A stretch of 46,758 nucleotides of DNA, taken from Azoarcus taiwanensis (GTDB taxonomy: Bacteria; Pseudomonadota; Gammaproteobacteria; Burkholderiales; Rhodocyclaceae). The position numbers were made by a program, and so were the translations under genes. Under the pieces are notes generated by a model. It saw only the letters and a list, made by a program, of their open reading frames with translations. It made no database searches and was not told the origin of the DNA. Each line of letters begins with the position of its first letter. The stretch's first letter is position 1. Shown piece by piece: positions 24,951 through 33,035 of the stretch. The stretch lies in contig NZ_WTVM01000012.1 in the NCBI RefSeq assembly GCF_012910885.1, positions 1 to 46,758 of the forward strand. The letters are read 5' to 3'.

Positions 24951-27095
24951 TTAACTTGATTCCACCGCAGGTACAAGTAATTGAAAGCTGGTACCCGAAC
25001 CGGGGTGACTACGACAAAGCATGGAGGCGTTCCATTTGCCCAGTAGCTCGCCGACGATGGACAGGCCCAGCCCTTGGTGCGTGCCGCCTTTGCCGCTGGT
25101 GGCCGGAGTGAGCAACTGATCAAACCGTTCGGCCGGAAGCCCTGGGCCATTATCTATGACGCGAATCTCGATGCAGCGAATGCCATTAACCAGAACGAAA
25201 CCGGGCAGAACCACCGAGAACCGTTTGCCTGGTTGAAGCGCCTCGGCGGCATTGCGCCACAGGTTGATCATGACCTGTTTGAGCACCGATTCGGGCATCG
25301 CGGCCAGCGTCACGGCACCGCTGGAGCGGAGCTCGAAGTGGATGCCTCGTCGACCGAAGAGGGATTCGGCGTACAGTGCCTGCATGTCGCGCACGAGTTG
25401 GGTGACGTCGCAACGAGGTGCCTCGTTGACTTCCAGTGCGGGTTGTCCGATCTGCCGCAGCAAGGCGCCCAGACGATCGAGTTCGTCCTGCAGTAGCCTG
25501 ACTTCATCATTGAGCGTACCAGCCTCGGGGTGACGTTCAGGCATGACAGATAGGTAACTTTTCAGCACCGTCAGCGGGTTGTTCGCTTCATGCACGATCT
25601 TGCGTGCATGCTGCTCGAACCGTTGTTGGAGTTCTGCGCGAATGCGGGCCTGAAGCCGAGCTTGATGCTGGAGTTCAAGGCAGGCGTTGGCGGCCTCCGA
25701 AGCAAGCTCGATGCACAGGCGGCAGATGTCGGAGCCGGTGTCGGTCTGGGAGTCGCTGCCGATGACGGCGACCGCCCGGTGGGACTCGAGTCGTAAAGGC
25801 ACACACACGATACCGTCACGCTGCAACCAGCGGGCGACGTGCCAGTCACTGACTGCGCGCCCGGGGCGTCCGCGCAGTTCGAACCGTGAGGTTGGCGTGC
25901 TGTTGCGGAGCGCGAGCGCGATGATGCTTGTTTCGTGATCGACGTGCTGATCGAGTTCGTCGAAGTATTCCCGCAGGGCCGGCCGACCGCCGAGTTCCAG
26001 CATGCGCAGGTGATCGTTCTCGTCGGCGTAGATGATGAGCGGAGTGCCCGCGTGACACAGCAGGCGCAAGGCAATCGTGAATCGTTCATCGAGAGCACCG
26101 TGCGATAAGCCGCGGAATGCGACCCGGATCCAGCCGCGCAGCGCGGAGAATTGCAGGGTGTTGCTGCGGGTGGTTGTCTTCGCGAGCGGTCCGGCTTGCG
26201 GTGCGGACGGGAGGTCGGAGGTGGGTGTGGTTTGCGATGATTCGATGCCGGATTCGGCAGGCATGGCCTCGCTTCCGCCCCCGGGTGTCGCATCGGGACG
26301 ATCTGCCGCCGCATTCGGCACTCCACGGTCGGCCAGGGCCTCCCATAGCAGGCCGACAAGCGGATGCGCGCCCTCGCGCTGCTCGGCCATCGCTTCGCAG
26401 AACAGATAAGCGTCGACCAAAGGGGCGGCGACGCCACAACCCGAAGCCAGCGCGGCCAATGTTTCCGCTCGTTGCGCCGGACTCATTTGCCCCGAGGGAC
26501 GGTCGGGTGGCAGAAGCAGTTCCGGCAATACATGCCAGAGGCCCGAGAGATAGGCTTCATCCGGGTAGTCATACGCTCGCTCGTAGGCAAGCTGACGTGC
26601 CCTTTCGGCAACCTCGAGCGCCCGTGAGTGGCATTCCCGCGCCTGATCGGCATGACTGCAGCAACGGTCAATCTCGGTGAGCAGCCAGACCTGCATGAGT
26701 TCAGGGCCGAGGCGGCGGAGGCGTTCCGATGCCTCGTCGGCCAGGTTGGCAGCGAGTCGCTCGCCCTCGAGGGGGAGGGCGCAGAGAAGCCTGTGAAGCA
26801 AACCGGGTGTGCGCACGATCTCGGCGGCCATGCGGTCCCAGTCGGGCGTCGGCGCGTCGAGAAGCCCGAACAGTGTCTGAAACTGTTCGGGTGGTGTTGC
26901 GAAACGAATCGGCCCCCGGGGGTCGAACAAGGCGCTCTCCAGTATTGCTGCACGGTTCGGAATACGAGGACCGATTTTAGGCAGACTGGATGCGGCGCGA
27001 GCGTGACCGATTGCGCGCACCAAGGGGTTTGCGAAGATCGAGTTGGGTCCGAGTGTGAAATATTCGCGCCCGCGAGGACCGTCGAAGGCGTCCAT
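24951..27095 (-). CDS. soluble histidine kinase with a degenerate HDOD-like N-terminus
   Basis: 714 residues with no membrane segment. Residues 1-290 are helical and of uncertain family (PEQFQTLFGLLDAPTPDWDRMAAEIVRTPGLLHRLL recalls HDOD in part), followed by a GAF-like middle. The kinase core has the H-box KIVHEANNPLTVL (His502), N-box NLWRNAAEAL, VIDNGPGLP and GLGLSIVGELLGKW. The likely partner is the receiver-PAS-GGDEF-EAL protein 50 bases downstream. It starts 10 bases after the HDOD gene. An insert at about 280-310 (Pro/Ser/Thr-rich) is probably a linker. The signal is unknown. Confidence 0.88.
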   Translation of the reverse strand: MDAFDGPRGREYFTLGPNSIFANPLVRAIGHARAASSLPKIGPRIPNRAAILESALFDPRGPIRFATPPEQFQTLFGLLDAPTPDWDRMAAEIVRTPGLLHRLLCALPLEGERLAANLADEASERLRRLGPELMQVWLLTEIDRCCSHADQARECHSRALEVAERARQLAYERAYDYPDEAYLSGLWHVLPELLLPPDRPSGQMSPAQRAETLAALASGCGVAAPLVDAYLFCEAMAEQREGAHPLVGLLWEALADRGVPNAAADRPDATPGGGSEAMPAESGIESSQTTPTSDLPSAPQAGPLAKTTTRSNTLQFSALRGWIRVAFRGLSHGALDERFTIALRLLCHAGTPLIIYADENDHLRMLELGGRPALREYFDELDQHVDHETSIIALALRNSTPTSRFELRGRPGRAVSDWHVARWLQRDGIVCVPLRLESHRAVAVIGSDSQTDTGSDICRLCIELASEAANACLELQHQARLQARIRAELQQRFEQHARKIVHEANNPLTVLKSYLSVMPERHPEAGTLNDEVRLLQDELDRLGALLRQIGQPALEVNEAPRCDVTQLVRDMQALYAESLFGRRGIHFELRSSGAVTLAAMPESVLKQVMINLWRNAAEALQPGKRFSVVLPGFVLVNGIRCIEIRVIDNGPGLPAERFDQLLTPATSGKGGTHQGLGLSIVGELLGKWNASMLCRSHPGSGTSFQLLVPAVESS

Positions 27096-27105
27096 GGGCT
27101 TGACG

Positions 27106-28242
27106 TCAGGCCTGGAGGCTGTCGGCGAATGAAAGCGAAGCGAGCAATGCGTGGTTCACCTTGGCGGCATCGAGCTGCAGTTCTTCGATCTGTTTGAGCA
27201 GAGCCCCGGGATCGAAGCTCTCCGTCGCTTTAGCGAGTCTCAGGAATGGCGAGAACTCGCCTTCTTCGTGGAGCAAGGCGTCGGCGACGCTCTCCGGAAG
27301 GCTCATTTCATCAAGCACCGTCTGCATCGATGTGCCGAGCAGGTTCGGTAGCAGCGAGAAGGCGCCGGTGATGAAAAGATTGTCGATTTCGGACTTGGGA
27401 AAGAAGGCTGCGCCGAGCTGTTCCATGAAGCGACCGCGAGCGATCGAAGTCTGCATCATCGCCTGCGCAGCCGGATCACGGCTTGCGGTGACCAGCAACA
27501 AGGACAGCCATTTGTTGAGGTTGCTGTAGCCCAGTATGGTGACCGCGTGCCGGAATGACTGGATCTCGCACATCAGGCCAAAGCCAGCCGAGTTGATGTA
27601 GCGCAGCAGCTTGTAGGAGATCGCGACATCCTGCTTGAGCAGTGCTTCGATGTCGGAAATGTCTGCATTGTTGCGCACCAGGCTGATCAGTCGCACCAGC
27701 TGTGCGTGCCCAGGCGACAAAGCCTTGGGTTCCGGGTTGCCTTGCAGGAAGAACCAGCCCGAGGCGCCTTCGTAGCCGTTGCCGACTGCACGCTGGAAAG
27801 CATCGACACTGTCGAGGCCCCAGGCGAGCGGGATGCCGGGCGAGCCGGCAGGTATCTGCAGTTTGCGCGCGTCCATCAGCACGAAGCGCCAATCTGCGTC
27901 CAGCGGCAACTCGGTGCCGGGTTTGAACCAGCTGAGGCAGGTGCTGATGCCGTTGTCACGCAGCAGTGGCAGTAAATCAAGCGTTTGAGGCCGGGCCAAC
28001 GCCTGTGCGGGAATCTCGATCATCGCGTTGTCGGCCACTTGCCAATCTAGCAATTCGACCGTGGGCACCAGCCGTGCGAGGGAGATGAAGACCGGATGAT
28101 GAGTGGGCCAGACTTCGTGCAAGCCGTTCAGGGCTTCGACCACCGCGCCGATGTTCGGGCCGTGTGCGATGAGGCGATTGGCGGTGATTGCCCGCTTCTT
28201 GTTGACGACGGGTTCGCGGGTGAAGATGACCGGCTGGCTCAT
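27106..28242 (-). CDS. EAL-like/HDOD signalling protein (YuxH type)
   Basis: 378 residues. The N-terminal 190 have the outline of an EAL fold (NKKRAITANRLIAHGPN, FISLARLVPTVELLDWQV, LLPLLRDNGIST, LSWFKPGTELPLD) but no EAL motif or catalytic acids, so it is probably inactive. The C-terminal half is an HDOD domain (AQLVRLISLVRNNADIS, DVAISYKLLRYINSAGFG, ILGYSNLNKWLSLLLV). Proteins of this build (CdgJ/YuxH type) regulate motility and other outputs without degrading c-di-GMP. The ATG at 28242 is chosen because similarity begins there. It is 13 bases after the flavin reductase gene and 10 bases before the kinase gene. Confidence 0.87.
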   Translation of the reverse strand: MSQPVIFTREPVVNKKRAITANRLIAHGPNIGAVVEALNGLHEVWPTHHPVFISLARLVPTVELLDWQVADNAMIEIPAQALARPQTLDLLPLLRDNGISTCLSWFKPGTELPLDADWRFVLMDARKLQIPAGSPGIPLAWGLDSVDAFQRAVGNGYEGASGWFFLQGNPEPKALSPGHAQLVRLISLVRNNADISDIEALLKQDVAISYKLLRYINSAGFGLMCEIQSFRHAVTILGYSNLNKWLSLLLVTASRDPAAQAMMQTSIARGRFMEQLGAAFFPKSEIDNLFITGAFSLLPNLLGTSMQTVLDEMSLPESVADALLHEEGEFSPFLRLAKATESFDPGALLKQIEELQLDAAKVNHALLASLSFADSLQA

Positions 28243-28255
28243 GGGTGTCGGGCGC

Positions 28256-29269
28256 TCATGTCGAGTAGGTGAAGACGTCGGCGAAGAAGGCGTCATCGGA
28301 CAGGCCGCATTGTGTGACGAAGTCCGATCGCGCCGCATCTATCATGGCCGGTGCGCCGCAGGCATAGACCTCGTGACCGGAAAGATCGGGCAGGTCTTGC
28401 ATCACGGCGTGGTGAACGAGTCCGCAGCGACCGGTCCAGGCATCGTCCTCGGTGGGCTCGGAGAGCACCGGAACATACTTGAAGCCGGCCAGTTTTTCAG
28501 TCCAGCTCTGGGCCAGCGCGTCCATGTACAGTCCTTCGCGGTTGCGCGCCCCCCAGTAAAGCGTCATTGGGCGCGAAAGGCCGGTTGCGATGGCGTGCTC
28601 GATGATGCCTTTCATCGGCGCGAAGCCGGTGCCGCCGGCGACGAGCACGATCGGCCGGCCGCTGTCCTCCCGCAGGAAGAAGGTACCGAGCGGTCCCTCG
28701 ATGCGAAGGATGTCGCGGGGTTTCATCGATTCGAACACATGGTCGGTGAAAAGGCCACCCCCAACCCTGCGGACATGCAACTCCAGTTCTCCCTCTTGAT
28801 GAGGCGCATTCGCGATCGAGAAACTGCGCCGCTTGCCGTCTGCAAGCAGGAAATCGATGTATTGGCCGGCACGGAACCTGAACTGTTCGCTGGCAGGCAG
28901 CTTGAGTCGCAACACCATGACGTCGGAGGCGACCTTCTCGAGCGAGATGAGGCGGCTTGGCATCTTGCGCGCAGCAATGTCGCCGATCCGCCCGAGCGTG
29001 CGCACGTTCAGCACCAGGTCGGATCTTGGGTGCGCCTGACACAATAGCGCGTAACCCTGGGCTCGCTCGTCCTCGCTCAGCGCGCCATCCGAAATCTTGC
29101 CGGGTTCCACCGAGCCGCTGAGAACCTGTGCCTTGCACGCGCCGCAGGCGCCGTCACGACAACCGTAGGGGAAGAGCAGGCCTGCGGCGAGCGCGGCCTC
29201 GAGCACGGTCTGGGTGGCATCGGCTTCGAAGTGCTGCCCGCCGGGTTGGGTGGAAATCTGGAACTGCAT
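28256..29269 (-). CDS. [2Fe-2S] ferredoxin-NAD(P)H/flavin reductase (oxygenase-reductase type)
   Basis: 337 residues. The N-terminal plant-type ferredoxin has cluster cysteines 37, 42, 45 and 77 (CRDGACGACKAQ...LLCQA). The FAD-binding barrel follows (FRAGQYIDFLLADGKRRSFSIAN), then the NAD domain (VLVAGGTGFAPMKGI, YWGARNREGLYM, VYACGAPAMID). This is the architecture of CDP-6-deoxy-delta-3,4-glucoseen reductase and of phenol/benzoate oxygenase reductases. The electron acceptor is unknown; no oxygenase is present. It is first in the operon with the HDOD, kinase and GGDEF-EAL genes. Its start is only 21 bases from the divergent SDR gene. Confidence 0.88.
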   Translation of the reverse strand: MQFQISTQPGGQHFEADATQTVLEAALAAGLLFPYGCRDGACGACKAQVLSGSVEPGKISDGALSEDERAQGYALLCQAHPRSDLVLNVRTLGRIGDIAARKMPSRLISLEKVASDVMVLRLKLPASEQFRFRAGQYIDFLLADGKRRSFSIANAPHQEGELELHVRRVGGGLFTDHVFESMKPRDILRIEGPLGTFFLREDSGRPIVLVAGGTGFAPMKGIIEHAIATGLSRPMTLYWGARNREGLYMDALAQSWTEKLAGFKYVPVLSEPTEDDAWTGRCGLVHHAVMQDLPDLSGHEVYACGAPAMIDAARSDFVTQCGLSDDAFFADVFTYST

Positions 29270-29278
29270 GGGCCGTGA

Positions 29279-29284
29279 GATAAT
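29279..29284 (+). promoter_or_regulatory. candidate -10 box of the SDR gene
   Basis: GATAAT, six bases before the ATG at 29291, in a 21-base divergent gap. No -35 or ribosome site is convincing. Confidence 0.35.
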
Positions 29285-29290
29285 CCGTCG

Positions 29291-30190
29291 ATGAAAAACG
29301 TTCTGATCGTGGGAAGCGGCGATGTGGCTGAGCGCGCGCTGCCCTGGCTGGTTAAACGGTTCAGGGTTGTCGCCCTGGTGCGTGATCCCGAGCGGGCGCA
29401 GGCGCTTCGCGCGCTCGGGGCGCGAGCGATTCGAGGCGATCTCGACGATCGCCGCAGCCTGCGTCGGTTGGCAGGCATCGCGGACCTGGTGCTTCATTTC
29501 GCCCCGCCCCCCGCGCATGGCGCCACAGACCGCCGCACGGCCGCACTCACCGCCGCGCTCGCGACTCGGCGGAGTCTACCACAGCGCATCGTATACATAA
29601 GCACGACAGGGGTTTACGGCGACTGCGGCGGGGCTTGGGTGGACGAAACCTGGCCATGTCGCGCAGGTACCGCGCGGGCGCGTCGTCGGGTGGATGCCGA
29701 GCGTAGGTTGCGTCGCTTGAATCGTACGGGCGGTCCCACGGTCAGCATCCTGCGCGCCCCTGGCATATATGCCGGCAACCGGCTCCCGGTGGCACGGCTT
29801 GAGCGGGGCGATCCGGTCTTGCGTCCGGAGGAGGATGTCCATACCAACCATATCCATGCCGACGACCTCGCCAGGCTCGCCTGCCTCGCGCTGTTCAGGG
29901 GACGGCCGTGCCGGGCCTATAATGCGGTCGATGCGAGCGATATGAAGATGGGCGACTACTTTGATTTCGCTGCGGACTTGTTCGGCATGGAACGGCCGCC
30001 CCGACTGACGCGCGTGGAGCTCAAGAGCGCCTTGTCGCCGATGGCGCTGTCCTTCATGTCCGAATCACGCCGCCTGCGCGGCGAACGTATTCTGCGCGAG
30101 TTCCGCGTGACACTGCGTTACCCCACCGTCAAAGAGGGACTTGCAGCTGCCCTCGAGTCAAGTCAAGAAGGAGATTTCACCCGATGCTGA
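29291..30190 (+). CDS. NAD(P)-binding SDR-family protein (atypical, YeeZ-like)
   Basis: 299 residues with a Rossmann N-terminus (VLIVGSGDVAERALPWL, ALVRDPERAQALRALGARAIRGDLDD), an ISTTGVYGDCGG segment in the place of the SDR active-site tyrosine motif, then SILRAPGIYAG and NHIHADDLARL. It resembles atypical extended SDRs often annotated as NAD-dependent epimerases or YeeZ. The substrate is unknown. Its last seven bases overlap the HemJ gene, so the two may be coupled. It diverges from the flavin reductase. Confidence 0.82.
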   Translation: MKNVLIVGSGDVAERALPWLVKRFRVVALVRDPERAQALRALGARAIRGDLDDRRSLRRLAGIADLVLHFAPPPAHGATDRRTAALTAALATRRSLPQRIVYISTTGVYGDCGGAWVDETWPCRAGTARARRRVDAERRLRRLNRTGGPTVSILRAPGIYAGNRLPVARLERGDPVLRPEEDVHTNHIHADDLARLACLALFRGRPCRAYNAVDASDMKMGDYFDFAADLFGMERPPRLTRVELKSALSPMALSFMSESRRLRGERILREFRVTLRYPTVKEGLAAALESSQEGDFTRC

Positions 30191-30594
30191 CCGTCAAGGC
30201 CCTGCACATCATCCTCGTCGTGAGCTGGTTCGCTGGACTGTTCTACCTGCCCCGCATTTTCGTCAATCATGCGATGGTCGAGGACACCGCAACCAAGGAG
30301 CGGTTGGCGATGATGGAACGAAAGCTCTACGGTTTCGTGACGCCGATCGGCATTCTCGCGGTAAGTCTGGGTCTGTGGCTCTGGCTGGGCTACGGTTTCG
30401 CCGGGGGCTGGCTTCACGTCAAGACCACGCTGGTGATCTTTCTGATCGCCTATCACCTTTACTGTGGCAAGCTGATGCGTGACTTCGCCGCTGGCCGCAA
30501 TACCCGCAGCCATGTGTGGTACCGGGTGTTCAACGAGGTTCCGGTCGTGGTGCTCATTGCGGTGGTATTCCTCACCGTGCTGAAGCCTTTCTGA
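30184..30594 (+). CDS. hemJ: HemJ-type protoporphyrinogen IX oxidase
   Basis: 136 residues with four membrane segments. It matches HemJ (UPF0093): VKALHIILVVSWFAGLFYLPR at the start with the conserved histidine, KLYGFVTPIGILA, WLHVKTTLVIFLIAYH, and a final EVPVVVLIAVVFLTVLKPF. HemJ oxidises protoporphyrinogen IX to protoporphyrin IX in heme synthesis where HemG and HemY are absent. The ATG at 30184 follows AAGGAG and overlaps the SDR gene by seven bases. Confidence 0.92.
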   Translation: MLTVKALHIILVVSWFAGLFYLPRIFVNHAMVEDTATKERLAMMERKLYGFVTPIGILAVSLGLWLWLGYGFAGGWLHVKTTLVIFLIAYHLYCGKLMRDFAAGRNTRSHVWYRVFNEVPVVVLIAVVFLTVLKPF

Positions 30595-30610
30595 ACAAGG
30601 GGCCAGCGTG

Positions 30611-31771
30611 ATGAGCGAGTTTTTTTTCGCCCCCTGTCCGCGGGGGCTCGAGCCCGCGCTGGTCGAGGAGCTCACGGCGCTCGGGGTGCGCGAGCTGGAA
30701 CCGACGCATGGTGGTGTCGGCTTTTCCGGCGACTGGACTGACTGCTATCGCGCCAATCTCGAAAGCCGTATCGCGACGCGGGTGTTGTGGCGGGTTGCGC
30801 AAGGGCGCTACCGGGCCGAAGAAGATATTTATCGGCTTGCCTACGGCGTCACCTGGGCCAAATGGTTCACTGCCGACGACACGATCCGGATTCATGTCAC
30901 TGCGCGTCAGTCTGCGCTGAAGAGTCTCGAGTTCATCACCTTGCGCATCAAGGATGCGGTGTGCGACCACTTCCGGACGGTTATTGGAAAGCGCCCGAGC
31001 GTCGATACCGCGAATCCCGCGGTGCGCATTCATGCCTTTCTGACTCGCGACTCGGTTGCGCTATACATAGACACCTCGGGAGAGCCGCTTTACAAGCGCG
31101 GGTTCAAGCAGGCTGCGGTGGAGGCCCCGCTCAAGGAGAACCTCGCAGCCGGCATTCTGCGTCTGACCGGATGGCAGCCGGACGAAGCCCTGGTTGACCC
31201 GATGTGCGGTAGCGGGACCTTTCTCATCGAGGCGGCGCAAATTGCCCTCGATGTGGCGCCTGGTCTTGGCCGGCGCTTTGCTTTCGAACGCCTTCGCCTG
31301 TTCGACCGTGCCGTCTGGGCGAAGCTGCGAACACAGGCCGAAAAGCGTCGCAAGCCGGTGGTCGAGCTGCCGATTCACGGTGCCGACATTGTCGGCGATC
31401 AGTTGCGACGGGCAAGGGTGAACCTGGAGGCTGCCGGTCTTGCAGAGTGCGTGCAGTTGCAGCGCTCCGATTTTCTCGACCTCACTGCGCCGGCAGGCGA
31501 GGGCGTGCTGGTGACAAACCCGCCATACGGTGTGCGGATCGGCGAGGCGGAAGCGCTGGCCGAGGCCTACCCCGGGTGGGGTGACGCGCTCAAGCGCAAC
31601 TGGGCGGGCTGGCGTTGCTACCTCCTCACAGCGGATACCATGTTGCCCAAGCGCATTGGGCTCAAGGCCAGCAGGCGCACCCCGCTTTTCAATGGCGCGC
31701 TGGAGTGCCGGCTTTACGAGTTCCGGATGTTCGCAGGCAGCATGCGCAAGCCCGCAGGAGAGTCGGACTGA
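30611..31771 (+). CDS. THUMP-domain rRNA methyltransferase, RlmL-like
   Basis: 386 residues. An N-terminal ferredoxin-like/THUMP region (FFFAPCPRGLEPALVEEL, THGGVGFSGD, VRIHAFLTRDSVALYIDTSGEPLYKRG in part) precedes a Rossmann methyltransferase with DPMCGSGTFLIEA and NPPYGVRIG. This corresponds to the RlmL half (23S rRNA G2445 N2-methylation) of the E. coli RlmKL fusion; the RlmK half is absent, as is common outside the enterics. The ATG at 30611 is preferred to the GTG at 30608. Confidence 0.88.
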   Translation: MSEFFFAPCPRGLEPALVEELTALGVRELEPTHGGVGFSGDWTDCYRANLESRIATRVLWRVAQGRYRAEEDIYRLAYGVTWAKWFTADDTIRIHVTARQSALKSLEFITLRIKDAVCDHFRTVIGKRPSVDTANPAVRIHAFLTRDSVALYIDTSGEPLYKRGFKQAAVEAPLKENLAAGILRLTGWQPDEALVDPMCGSGTFLIEAAQIALDVAPGLGRRFAFERLRLFDRAVWAKLRTQAEKRRKPVVELPIHGADIVGDQLRRARVNLEAAGLAECVQLQRSDFLDLTAPAGEGVLVTNPPYGVRIGEAEALAEAYPGWGDALKRNWAGWRCYLLTADTMLPKRIGLKASRRTPLFNGALECRLYEFRMFAGSMRKPAGESD

Positions 31772-31779
31772 GCGATGTG

Positions 31780-31807
31780 ATCCGGGCTGCGCGCGCGCAG
31801 CCCGGAT
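31780..31807. repeat. 28-base perfect palindrome between convergent genes
   Basis: The bases from 31780 to 31807 read identically on both strands, with arms beginning atccgggctgcgcg. It sits between the rlmL-like stop and the pilU stop (31813). There is no T-tract. It may act as a bidirectional terminator hairpin. Confidence 0.8.
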
Positions 31808-31812
31808 GTCGA

Positions 31813-32946
31813 TCAGACGATGTCCAGGTTCTCGGTGCCGGCGGCGAAGTCCTTCTCGCCGTGGCGGCTGTGCAGCTTGATCTGCAGGCGCAGGTCGTTC
31901 ACTGAATCTGCGTTGCGCAGGGCGTCCTCGTAGCTGATGAGCTCGTCTTCGTAGAGCTGGAACAGACTCTGGTCGAAGGTCTGCATGCCGAGCTCGGTCG
32001 AGCGTTTCATGACTTCCTTGATGCCCGGGACCTCGCCCTTGAAGATCAGGTCGGAGATCAATGGCGAGTTGAGCATGACCTCGACCGCCGGTACTCGCCC
32101 CTTGCGGTCCTTGAGCGGCATGAGACGCTGCGAGATCATCGCACGCACGTTCAGCGACAAGTCCATCAGCAGTTGTTGACGTCGCTCTTCGGGGAAGAAG
32201 TTGATGATCCGGTCGAGCGCCTGGTTGGTGCTGTTGGCGTGCAAGGTGGCAAGACAGAGGTGGCCGGTTTCGGCGAAGGCGATTGCATAGTCCATGGTCT
32301 CGCGGTCGCGGATTTCGCCCATCAGGATGACGTCGGGGGCTTGTCGCAGGGTGTTCTTGAGCGCGATCTCCCAGCCGTCGGTGTCGATGCCGATCTCGCG
32401 CTGGGTGACGATGCAGTTCTTGTGTTGATGGACGAACTCGATCGGGTCTTCGACGGTGATGATGTGACCGTGCGAGTGCTCATTGCGGAAGTCGACCATC
32501 GCAGCAAGCGAGGTCGTCTTGCCGGTGCCAGTGCCGCCGACGAAGATCACCAGGCCGCGCTTGGTCATCGCAATGTCCTTGAGCACTGCAGGCAGGCCGA
32601 GTTCGTCGAAGCTGGGGATTCGTTGCGGGATCGTGCGCAGGACGAGACCCACCCGTCCCTGCTGAATGTAGGCATTGGCGCGAAAGCGGCCGATGCCGGC
32701 AGGGGAGATGGCGAAGTTGCACTCCTTGGTCGACTCGAACTCGGCGGCCTGGCGATCGTTCATGACCGCGCGCGCGAGATCGGCAGTATGCGCTGGCGTG
32801 AGCACCTGGTTGGACTGCGGCACGATCTTGCCGTCGATCTTGATTGCGGGCGGGAAGCCCGAACTGATGAAAAGGTCCGAACCGTTCTTCTGCACCATCA
32901 GCCTGAGCAGATCGTGCATGAACTTGAGAGCCTGGTCGCGTTCCAT
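31813..32946 (-). CDS. pilU: type IV pilus retraction ATPase PilU
   Basis: 377 residues. The PilT/GspE ATPase core has Walker A GGTGTGKTT, the Asp box and Walker B VILMGEIRD, and the His box GHLCLATLHAN. PilU-type features are the MHDLLRLMVQKNGSDLFIS N-terminus, the absence of the AIRNLIRE motif, and the extended C-terminal tail. PilU assists PilT in pilus retraction and twitching. It follows pilT on the same strand with an 89-base gap and has its own ribosome site (GGAGATAG). Confidence 0.94.
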   Translation of the reverse strand: MERDQALKFMHDLLRLMVQKNGSDLFISSGFPPAIKIDGKIVPQSNQVLTPAHTADLARAVMNDRQAAEFESTKECNFAISPAGIGRFRANAYIQQGRVGLVLRTIPQRIPSFDELGLPAVLKDIAMTKRGLVIFVGGTGTGKTTSLAAMVDFRNEHSHGHIITVEDPIEFVHQHKNCIVTQREIGIDTDGWEIALKNTLRQAPDVILMGEIRDRETMDYAIAFAETGHLCLATLHANSTNQALDRIINFFPEERRQQLLMDLSLNVRAMISQRLMPLKDRKGRVPAVEVMLNSPLISDLIFKGEVPGIKEVMKRSTELGMQTFDQSLFQLYEDELISYEDALRNADSVNDLRLQIKLHSRHGEKDFAAGTENLDIV

Positions 32947-33035
32947 TTGCTATCTCCAGCGGAGCGGTCGTGTGCCGACGGAACGGGCGGTGGAGTGGCT
33001 CACCACAGAATCCGTCCGAGTCGGTGCCGTCGGTA

